Below are positions 11,074 through 19,443 of a stretch of 64,000 nucleotides of DNA, one piece after another. The notes under the pieces are model-generated. The model worked only from the letters and a program-made list of their open reading frames with translations. It searched no databases and was not told where the DNA came from. The stretch is from Emiliania huxleyi CCMP1516. Taxonomy: Eukaryota > Haptophyta > Isochrysidales > Noelaerhabdaceae. The stretch covers positions 183,325-247,324 of the forward strand of contig NW_005196310.1 in the NCBI RefSeq assembly GCF_000372725.1, read 5' to 3'. A program made the position numbers and the translations under genes. How positions within the stretch are numbered: the stretch's first letter is position 1; each line of letters begins with the position of its first letter.

Positions 11074-11639
11074 CGCTGCCGCGACCGTAATTTATGCGGA
11101 GGCCGCGGGGAGAGAGGGCATGAGTAGCGAGGCGCTAGCATGAGAGGGCTGCCTGCCCGTTGGTCGGCGGGGACTGAGGGGGGGGCTGAGGGACGGTGTG
11201 ACCCCTCTCCCCGGTGTGCCGGTGTGTGCGGGGTAGCGCTTGTGCCGGCTACAGCTCCAGGGACGAAGGGGGTTACCCGTGTTACACCCTGACGCGCAGG
11301 GCCACATATATAAAAGACGGCACCTCCGTGCTCATCGGCACCGACCGCCTCTCCCATTCGCTGTGCGCATCCGCCTCGCCACCTGCTCCACCACACGCAC
11401 ACCTGCTGCAGCGCACGGCCCCCACGCACGCGCTCTCCTCGACTGCGTCGTGGCCTGTCGCGCGCCGCCGCCGCATCGCAAGCGCACGCCATCGCCGCCG
11501 CTTCAAGCAGGACACCACACTTTTGCGGCAGCGCAAGCACTGCGCTTCGCCGCCACCTCTACGCCGCTCCAGCACGCATCTGCCACTGCGGTCCGCCGCG
11601 CCTCTGTGACTCCGGCGCTCCTCGCTCCCGCGCAGAACG

Positions 11640-14600
11640 ATGCCCGACAAGCGGCCCGGCGACGCACTCCTCAACCCGGCGGCCTTCCCCGAGCCGAAGG
11701 TGCGGCCCAACAACCCGAACTTTGGGTCGGGCCCGTGCGCCAAGCGGCCCGGCTGGACCGGCGACGCCATCTCCGACGCGGCGCTCGGCCGCTCGCACCG
11801 CTCGTCGCTCGGCAAGGCGAAGCTGGCGGAGGCGATCCGACGGGACGCACGCGCTGCTCGGCCTGTTCACAGCTGCAGTGGAAGAGGCGCTTGGTGTTCA
11901 CAGGCGATCGACGAGACGCACGCGCTGCTCGGCCTCCCCAAGGACTACCTCGTCGGCATCGTCCCCGCCTCTGACACAGGCGCCGTCGAGATGGTGATGT
12001 GGTCGATGCTCGGTGAGGGCCGGTCGACATTTGCCACTGGGAGCTGTGAACAGCGTCTCTTCACACCTCCTGCTGTGAATAGGCGAGCGGCCGGTCGACA
12101 TTTGCCACTGGGAGCTGTGAACAGCGTCTCTTCACACCTCCTGCTGTGAATAGGCGAGCGGCCGGTCGACATTTGCCACTGGGAGTCCTTCGGCACGACC
12201 TGGCACAGCGACGCCGTCAAGGAGGGGATGGCGGCAAGGGACGGCCGCACTCACGGAAGACGCGGTCGCGTGCGTAGGTACAGCGACGCCGTCAAGGAGC
12301 TCAAGCTCGAGAAGGTCACAAACATCAAGGCGGAGTTTGGGGTGCTGCCGGACCTCTCCAAGACCGACGCCTCGCACGACATCGTCTTCACCATGAACGG
12401 GACCACCTCGGGCGTGCGCGTCCCGAGCCTCGACTGGATCCCGGCAGACCGCACGGGCCTCACCATCTGCGACGCCACCTCCGCCATCTTCGGCTTCGAC
12501 ATGCTCCCGTGGGAGAAGCTCGACGTGGTGACGTACTCGTGGCAAAAGGTGCCGCTCCATCTCCATGCACCCTCCGCGCGATTCCCTTACTCCAGCCAAC
12601 CAGCCGACGCGGGCCACCCGCTATGCCACTCGACTCATTCCTTCCCGCGCCTAGTTCACTGTGAGCCACACGCCGACGGCGCCGCCTGCTCGTGGCAAAA
12701 GGAGCTGGCTCCACTCATTCGTTAGTCAATCAACCCACCGGCCGACGGCGCCGCCTGCTCGAAAGGTGCTCGGCGGTGAGGGGGCGCACGGCATGCTCAT
12801 CCTCGGGCCTCGCGCCGCCGCGCGGCTGCAGTCATGTCCAGGACGCGTCCACGACATGTCCGAGACACGCCCCCCGTAGGCCTCGCGCCGTCGCGCGGCT
12901 CGAGTCGTACAAGCCGCCGCGCCCGCTGCCCAAGATCTTCCGGCTGTGCAAGGGCGACGGCACGCTCAACGGTGGCATCTTCAAGGGCGAGACGATCAAC
13001 ACGCCGTCGATGATGTGCGCGGACGACTACGCGGCCTCGCTTCGGTGCTGCGGTGCGCTGACTCATTGACCGGTTCACTGGGTGAGCGTCAGGTGCGTCG
13101 AGGACTACCTGGACGCGCTCCGATGGGCAAAGTCGATCGGCGGCCTTCCCGCCCTCCTCGCCAAGTCTGCGGCGAACTTCAAGGCCTGCGATGTAGAAGA
13201 GATGCGGCAGAGATGCAGCCGAGATGTGGCAGAGATGCGGCAGAGATGCGGCGGAGATGCAGCCGAGATGCAACAGAGATGTGGCCGAGGCATCCCTCGC
13301 CTCCTCGAGGGCAAATGGCCCGGCCCGCACCTCTCCTAGTGGTGGTGGTGGTAGGTAGGTAAGCGACTCTTCTCGCACCCCTCCCGAGCACGGCCCGTGC
13401 CTCTCTTCCTCCAAGCACTCTCTTCCTCTCAAGCACCCTCTTCCTCCAAGCACTCTCTTCCTCTCAAGCACCCTCTTCCTCCAAGCACTCTCTTCCTCTC
13501 AAGCACTCTCTTCCTCCAAGCACTCTCTTCCTCTCAAGCACCCTCTTCCTCTCAAGCACTCTCTTCCTCTCAAGCACTCTCTTCCTCCAAGCACTCTCTT
13601 CCTCTCAAGCACCCTCTTCCTCCAAGCACTCTCTTCCTCTCAAGCACTCTCTTCCTCCAAGCACTCTCTTCCTCTCAAGCACCCTCTTCCTCTCAAGCAC
13701 TCTCTTCCTCTCAAGCACTCTCTTCCTCCAAGCACTCTCTTCCTCTCAAGCACTCTCTTCCTCTCAAGCACTCTCTTCCTCCAAGCACTCTCTTCCTCTC
13801 AAGCACTCTCTTCCTCTCAAGCACTCTCTTCCTCCAAGCACTCTCTTCCTCTCAAGCACCCTCTTCCTCCAAGCACTCTCTTCCTCCAAGCACTCTCTTC
13901 CTCTCAAGCACTCTCTTCCTCTCAAGCACTCTCTTCCTCCAAGCACTCTCTTCCTCTCAAGCACTCTCTTCCTCTCAAGCACTCTCTTCCTCCAAGCACT
14001 CTCTTCCTCCAAGCACTCTCTTCCTCCAAGCACTCTCTTCCTCTCAAGCACTCTCTCCCTCCAGGTCCTCGCCGACTTCGAGGCCAAGACGGGCTGGCTC
14101 GAGTTCCTCTGCGCCGTGCCGGAGCACCGCTCGAACACCTCCGTCTGCTTCAAGATGAAGGCGAGATCCCGCCGAGATCCCGCCGAGATCCCGCCGAGAT
14201 ACCCCACTCCCTCCCACCCCCTCCCTCTCCCTCCCTCCCTCTCCCTCTCCCTCTCCCTCCCACCCCCTCCCTCTCTGACCAAGGCGCCGAGCGGAGAGCC
14301 GATGGGCAGTGACGCCGTCGCAAAGTTCCGAAAGCTGCTCGAGCAAAAGGGCGTCTGCTTCGACATCGGCGCACCCGCGCGACGCGCCGCCGATGTGCTA
14401 GTGTTGGTTCGTGACTCAGTATGGAGCAATGCGTGCAGGCGCCTATCGCGACGCGCCGCCCGGGCTGCGCATCTGGTGCGGCGCGACGGTTGAGGCGTCG
14501 GACTTGCAGGCGCTCGGGCTGAGATGACCCGAGATGACCGAGATCGTGATGGGGGGCATCCGACTTGCAGCGCACGGGGCGGTGGTGGAGTGTCGACACC

Positions 14601-14889
14601 CACCAGCACACCGTCCAGCGCCGCATTGTTGCATAGTGTCGTCCACACCCACACCCACACAGACTGAGATGCATCTCTCGCTTGCCGGTCAGCCCACGCC
14701 GCTCTCCTCCCACACCTCTCACCCTCGCACCCCCTTCCCTCCTTCCCCCCTTCCCCCCTTCCGCCCAGCCCCTCCTCACCTCCCTCCCTCCCTTCCTTCT
14801 CTCACCCACCCGGCGCCGGCACCACCCCTGCCCCGCAGGCGCTCACCGGCTGGATGGAGTGGGCCTACGCGCAGGTGGCGGCCGCATGA
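11640..14889 (+). CDS. serC: phosphoserine aminotransferase, 11 exons
   Basis: PLP enzyme converting 3-phosphohydroxypyruvate and glutamate to phosphoserine and 2-oxoglutarate, step two of the phosphorylated serine pathway. Exons: 11640-11831, 11904-12012, 12154-12202, 12278-12548, 12766-12806, 12880-13014, 13093-13183 (or 13192), 14065-14160, 14284-14368, 14439-14509, 14839-14889. They join in frame to about 396 aa, near the bacterial length. Landmarks: '[13 protein letters not shown]', '[10 protein letters not shown]', 'ICDATSA', the PLP-binding Lys in 'TYSWQK' (residue ends exon 4), '[15 protein letters not shown]', 'RSNTSVC'. The sequence resembles the alphaproteobacterial/Methanosarcina subtype rather than the E. 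coli/human type as I recall them. At least six of ten introns are GC-AG. Stop in TAA/TAG-rich upstream frame at 11607 supports the start; no transit peptide is obvious. Confidence 0.92.
11832..11903 (+). mobile_element. PSAT intron 1, duplication-flanked GC-AG intron
   Basis: Intron starts with a 33-nt near-copy of the next exon's first 32 nt (GCGATC[C]GACGRGACGCACG...), then a 39-nt insert bounded by GTTCACAG at both ends. Splicing gives '[16 protein letters not shown]', matching the family. Confidence 0.75.
12013..12153 (+). mobile_element. PSAT intron 2 with two tandem introner-like units
   Basis: A 71-nt unit (34 nt of exon-like sequence GCGAGCGGCCGGTCGACATT... plus a 37-nt insert) is present twice. 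Both inserts carry GTGAACAGCGTCTCTTCAC (12046-12064 and 12117-12135) and end TGTGAATAG. The donor GTGAGGG arises in the first exon-like copy, where the true exon reads GCGAGCGG. Splicing yields '[16 protein letters not shown]'. Confidence 0.8.
13405..14056. repeat. minisatellite of 17- and 18-nt units in PSAT intron 7
   Basis: More than 35 alternating copies of CTCTTCCTCTCAAGCACT (18 nt) and CTCTTCCTCCAAGCACT (17 nt) with C/T variation at one position, occupying most of the 881-nt intron. The pyrimidine-rich strand is the sense strand, and nearly every unit contains a CAAG that could act as an acceptor. Confidence 0.9.
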
Positions 14890-15246
14890 GGCGGCGCGAG
14901 AGGCGGCGAGGGCGGTGTGGCTCGGGGTCCGTCCACACAACGCCTTGTGTACCGGCCCGCGCCGGCGCTTGTGCAAGTACTTGTGCCGGCGCGCGTGGGC
15001 GGACCTCGGGCCTCGGAGCGGACGGACAGTAAGGTATTCGGAATATCGGGAGAGCACATGCCGAAGATGGGAGACCGGTAAGGAGACGACTGACGTGTAC
15101 ACATGAGAGTACGTGGCGAGTGCCGTACGACGTACCTTACACAAAGAAAAAAGCATGGCTGTACACGATGGCACCCCCATTTTGACGGACTGGCAGTCCG
15201 GGACTGGGCAGACCACCCTTCCCTACCAAGAACCTGAACCCCCAAA

Positions 15247-17178
15247 ATGGTGATGGTACTTGATCTCGCGCCTCGCAGCGGCGCAGGGTCCCTGAGCTGC
15301 TCCGACGCGGCCGTGCTAGCGGCTGAGCGTGGTGAGGAGGAAACGGTGCTGGCGTGGCTTGAGGGCGGCGGGCGGGCCGACGCGACGTACGAGAGAGGCG
15401 AGGCGAGCGGCTTCACGCTGCTGATCGCCGCCGCCCGCAATGGCCACGAGCGGGTGGTTGAGCTGCTGCTGCAGCGCGGCGCTGAGGTCAACCTGCAGGA
15501 CAGCTTCGGCGGCACCGCGCTGATGGCCGCCGCCAACATCGGCCACGAGCGGGTGGTCGAGCTGCTGATACGGCACGGCGCTGAGGTCAACCTGCAGCAC
15601 GGCTTCGGCGGCACCGCGCTGATGGCCGCCGCCAACATCGGCCACGAGCGGGTGGTCGAGCTGCTGCTGCGGCACGGCGCTGAGATCAACCTGCAGAGGA
15701 GCAGCGGCTTCACCGCGCTGATGCGCGCCGCCCAACACGGCCACGAGCGGGTGGTCGAGCTGCTGATTCGGCGCGGCGCTGAGGTCAACCTGCAGAACAA
15801 GGACGGCCGCACCGCGCTGATGTGCGCCGCCTTCTTCGGCCACCCCGCCGTCGTGCAGCGCTTGCTTCGGGCTGGCGCAGATGCAAAGGCTCGCGCTGCA
15901 GACGGCAGGTCCGCGCTGCAGATCGCCAAGGAGGAGGCGGCCAAGGTGCTAGCTACTGCCGACGCCGCCAGTGCTCCCGAAACGGACCACGCCGGGTGCG
16001 TGCGCGCTCTCACAGAGCACGCAGCGGCGCTGAGGGAGGCGGAGGCGGCCGAGAAGGCGGCCGAGAAGGCGCTCGAGGCCAAGGGGCGGCGCGAGCAGCG
16101 CGAGCGGGAGGAGGCGGCGGCGGCGCGAGAGCGCGAGCAGGCGGCACGCCAGCGCGAAACAGAGCGAGCGGCGGGCGAGGCGCGCCGGGCGGCGGACGCG
16201 GCGGCGCTGGAGGAGCAGAGGCGAGCCATTGCGGCGGAGGCGGAGGCGAAGCTGGCCGCTGAGCGCGCGGCAGCAGAGGAGACGCTGCGGGCGAGGGAGG
16301 CGGAGAGGCGTGCGGCTGAGGAGGCGCAGCGAGAGGAGCAGCGGGCGGCCGCGGCGGCGCGCAAAGCCGCTCAGGCAGAGGCGGCGCGGCGCGAGAAGGA
16401 GGCTGCGGACAAGAGGGCGGAGGAGGAGAAGGCGAGGCGGCGCGCAAAGGCGGCGGAGGCAACGGCGGCCAAGAAGGAGGCCAAGGCGAAGAACAATAAG
16501 GCCAAGAGGGCGCCGTCTGCCTGCACGCTCGAGGAGGAGCGGAGGGCGAAGGCTGCGGCAGAGCTTCGCGCACAGGAGGCGAGGGCGGCGCAGCTGGCTG
16601 CTGAGCAGGAGGCGGCGAGGCGGGCGGAGCGGGAGGCGGCAGAGCTAGCGGGTGCGGCAGAGCGGGCGGCGCTGCGCGAGGATGCGGAGCTGGCAGAGGC
16701 GCTGCGCCGGTCAGAGGTGGATGCGGAGGAGGAGGCGTTGGCGCGTCGGGTGTCGCGGTGCGAGGAGGCGGTGAGCAGCGAGCCGACCGGCGGCGGCGGG
16801 GATTTGGTGCGGCGTGTCGAGCGGCTGGAGGCGAGCCTCGGCGCGGCGACCGAGGGCAGCCTCGAGGAGCGGGTCGGCGCCATCGAGCGCTTGATCGGGC
16901 CAGAGGCGGGAGAGGCGGCGGAGCAGCATCTGCCAGTCACCGAGCCGCTTGCTGCCGTCTCACTAGCGGACGCCGGCCTCGACACGGGGCGGCCGGCTGC
17001 CCCTGAGTCCACGATGGGGGGAGAGACCACGTGTATCGTGTGTTTCGCGAGAGTCAAGTCGCATGCTGCGGTTCCGTGCGGGCACTTGTGTGCTTGCGGG
17101 CCATGCTCTGAGCTGATGCGAGAGTGTCCTTACTGTCGCGAGCCAGTGATGATGTGGATGGTTCCGCGTCCGGTCTAA
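15247..17178 (+). CDS. ankyrin-repeat / coiled-coil / RING protein, probable E3 ubiquitin ligase
   Basis: Single-exon 643-aa gene with ATG at 15247. Residues ~25-225 hold six ankyrin-type repeats of the form 'GHERVVELLLRHGAEVN', several almost identical to one another. Residues ~250-520 are a very charged Ala/Glu/Arg coiled coil. The C-terminus is a C3HC4 RING ('CIVCFARVKSHAAVPCGH' then C-x2-C, C-x2-C in 'CPYC'), of the type with CGH that recruits E2 enzymes. The layout predicts a ligase whose ankyrin part selects substrate and whose coiled coil mediates oligomerisation. It has no introns although neighbouring conserved genes are intron-dense. A 'GHERVV' repeat signature is shared with the minus-strand ankyrin gene at 44-46 kb, so the two are paralogous in their repeats. 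Confidence 0.88.
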   Translation: MVMVLDLAPRSGAGSLSCSDAAVLAAERGEEETVLAWLEGGGRADATYERGEASGFTLLIAAARNGHERVVELLLQRGAEVNLQDSFGGTALMAAANIGHERVVELLIRHGAEVNLQHGFGGTALMAAANIGHERVVELLLRHGAEINLQRSSGFTALMRAAQHGHERVVELLIRRGAEVNLQNKDGRTALMCAAFFGHPAVVQRLLRAGADAKARAADGRSALQIAKEEAAKVLATADAASAPETDHAGCVRALTEHAAALREAEAAEKAAEKALEAKGRREQREREEAAAAREREQAARQRETERAAGEARRAADAAALEEQRRAIAAEAEAKLAAERAAAEETLRAREAERRAAEEAQREEQRAAAAARKAAQAEAARREKEAADKRAEEEKARRRAKAAEATAAKKEAKAKNNKAKRAPSACTLEEERRAKAAAELRAQEARAAQLAAEQEAARRAEREAAELAGAAERAALREDAELAEALRRSEVDAEEEALARRVSRCEEAVSSEPTGGGGDLVRRVERLEASLGAATEGSLEERVGAIERLIGPEAGEAAEQHLPVTEPLAAVSLADAGLDTGRPAAPESTMGGETTCIVCFARVKSHAAVPCGHLCACGPCSELMRECPYCREPVMMWMVPRPV

Positions 17179-17186
17179 ACGGTAAA

Positions 17187-17760
17187 GGCTAGTTCCAATT
17201 CACTTCTGACACGCTAATCTTGAAAACGGTGTAACCAACGCGTCCAACGGAGCTCCGTGTTGCTCCCAGCGGAATCCCCCGCGCTTCCTGCGGCCATGGC
17301 CGATGATACTAGTATGAGAGGTCATCTGGCTACCGCGAGCGCGACTCAACTCGCCGACATCGTCCGATGATTGTGCCTCAAAGTCAGCCTCCGGAGGCTA
17401 TCGCTGGTGGGTGGTGGGGTCGAGCCGGCAGTAGCCGTGACATGTGGTTCCACCACCCCTCGTAGGCTTTGCCTCTGATCGCCACCGTTCCCAGGCTGCC
17501 TAACGGGATGGAAAGGAAGGCTCGGCGAGCGTATAGAAGCGTGCTCGACCTCGTCGTGGCAGCCTGCACGGCAGCGCTGGCTGGCGCGATGAGCGTCGTG
17601 CCACCTGACCCGAGACGGGGCGCAGGCGTCGTACCGAGCGCATCGAGACCGTGTCCTGATGTGATCTGCACGGGTGAGTCACGTCGGCGTCAAAGGAGCG
17701 ACGTGCGACCTGTCAGAGCTTGATCTCCGATCTCAGCGGCGTCGAGTCGTCTCCGGCGGC
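17187..17760 (-). mobile_element. interspersed repeat, copy C (reverse)
   Basis: Begins GGCTAGTTCCAATTCACTTC, the reverse complement of the right end of copy A at 4313, and runs through the same core to CGTCGAGTCG. It starts nine bases after the stop codon of the ankyrin-RING gene, so that gene's 3' UTR probably lies in the repeat. Confidence 0.75.
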
Positions 17761-17790
17761 GACAATTTGGTACATCTCCAGGACGCGCAG

Positions 17791-18131
17791 AGGCAGCTGA
17801 GATCGGAGATCAAGCTCTGACAGGTCGCACGTCGCTCCTTTGACGCCGACGTGACTCACCCGTGCAGATCAGGTCAGGACACGGTCTCGATGCGCTCGGT
17901 ACGACGCCTGCGCGCCGTCTCGGGTCAGGTGNNNNNNNNNNNNNNNNNNNNNNNNNNNNNNNNNNNNNNNNNNNNNNNNNNNNNNNNNNNNNNNNNNNNN
18001 NNNNNNNNNNNNNNNNNNNNNNNNNNNNNNNTCGCAGCTGCCTCTGGAAGGCACCGAGAGGTACCAAATGGCGCAAATGGTCAAATCAAATTTTTGTAAC
18101 GCGAGCTGTGCCACAGTGAAATGGAACTAGC
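17791..18131 (+). mobile_element. interspersed repeat, copy D, interrupted by assembly gap
   Basis: Matches the copy A core from CTGAGATCGGAGATCAAGC, is lost in Ns at 17932, and after the gap ends GTGAAATGGAACTAGCC like copy A. Copies C and D form an inverted pair, the likely cause of the gap. Confidence 0.65.
17932..18031. other. assembly gap, 100 N
   Basis: One hundred Ns, a conventional placeholder for unknown length. It sits inside repeat copy D. Confidence 0.99.
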
Positions 18132-19440
18132 CAAAGTAGAGATACTCGCTTAATGTGGGTAAACCATAGTAGCGTCCACGCTAGTATGAACAGAGAAACC
18201 CATAAGAATCGCCGCTGCAGTCCACGACGAGCCAGCCTGCTGCCGGCTCGCACGGCAGCCTCTTCCTCTCGACCAGCCTCAACTTCCGTACAGTCAACAT
18301 TTTGTCGCTGCGTGCTCGTGGCGAGCTGTGGCGGCGGTCGAAGTTGGCCCAGATTCGGTGACGAGCGCCGGACGATAGTAGTGTCTCTGTTCGCCCTGTG
18401 CATGTCAGGCCAGGCTGCAGCAGGGCACTACCATCGTGCTGCCCTGCTGCAGCCTGACTTTGCCCACTGTGCACAGTCGCCAGAGCACCACCACCGCCCG
18501 GCATCGTGTCACGGCGAGCTTCTTCTGCGCCCGCTCGCGAGGCTCTCGCGCTGGTACACTTTGGCCATCTGCTGCTCGCGTTCGGCGAGCTCTTCTCCGC
18601 ACGCCTGCCACGGTGCCGTCACCACACACCTTCTGGCCGGCCTGAGCCGCGCGGACTCGCCGGCGGGGGCAACGTGTCGACCTCTCTCTCTGGTGCACCA
18701 CGGGCCGCGACGGCCTGCTAGCAGCCGGCGCGAGGAGGCAGTGTGCCGGCACAGTCGAGCCGGAGCATCGGGTTCTTGATGCTTGTGGGGTCAAGTTTGA
18801 CCTTATGTGGCATAATATGCAATAATAAGGCTATGCTGTCTCCCGGCTTTTTGAGATATGATCCCTCAAAGTCGAATTATGGTTTACTGGTGACCATAAA
18901 GTAGTAGCGTCTGTCCTGTTTGCGATATCTTCACACGAATACTTTAAAGTCTCGACAATCACTAAGCTGCTTATATGGCACCGCAGCGGCTCCCTTGGGG
19001 ATGCCTGAGGCCACCCCAACCACTCACCAAGCCTTACGTGGACGAATTCAAACCTACTTTTATGGTTTACCTACACTAAGGGAGTAGAGGGGAGATGGCT
19101 CTTGTGCGTTCGAACCGATTCGAAGTATCGAGAGACGAGTCGGACTGTCGTGACGAGACTCGAGAGAGGACTCCGAGTACCGAGACTCGTGCAGTGACCA
19201 GGCTTAACGCGTTACTTTTTATATTGTTCGGTGCGCAGCTCAGTAAGAGGTCCTTTCGAAAGGTAAGCGAGGCAAACGACCCCAATATGAATCCCTGCGA
19301 TGTCGCATGTGCTCGAGCCAGAGAACACAGAAGCGCTCACGCGGCGCGGTTGTTCGAACCAAACTTCGTCCACAATCGTGACGCCCCCAAGACGGCTAGG
19401 TGCCCGCGCGGCGACCCAGCAAGGCTGTCAGCCGCGAGCC
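18132..19440. other. 1.3 kb without a supportable gene; relatively AT-rich segment inside
   Basis: 18150-18780 has only motif-free frames. 18781-19080 is distinctly more AT-rich (TTTGAGATATGATCCC, ATGGTTTACTGGTGACC) than its surroundings, with ATGGTTTAC twice (18881, 19057). Nothing matches a known RNA gene by eye. Confidence 0.5.
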
Positions 19441-19443
19441 AGC

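Noticed and set aside
11865-11903. 39-nt GT-AG intron in PSAT (GTTCACAG...GTTCACAG)
   Set aside because: It would keep an extra 11 residues not found in the family; the GC donor at 11832 removes the duplicate and restores the expected sequence.
13397-14158. 253-codon 'Ser-Ser-Gln-Ala' repeat protein; also CRISPR-like spacing
   Set aside because: Pure translation of the 17/18-nt minisatellite, which sits in a PSAT intron by frame-consistent splicing. There are no unique spacers, so it is not a CRISPR array.
15247-17178. Long frames opposite or inside the coiled coil of the ankyrin-RING gene
   Set aside because: GCG/GAG codon repetition keeps all frames open; only the plus frame contains ankyrin and RING motifs.
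18781-19080. AT-rich segment as a snRNA or tRNA gene
   Set aside because: No cloverleaf, Sm site or U-snRNA signature could be drawn by eye; only the composition is unusual.
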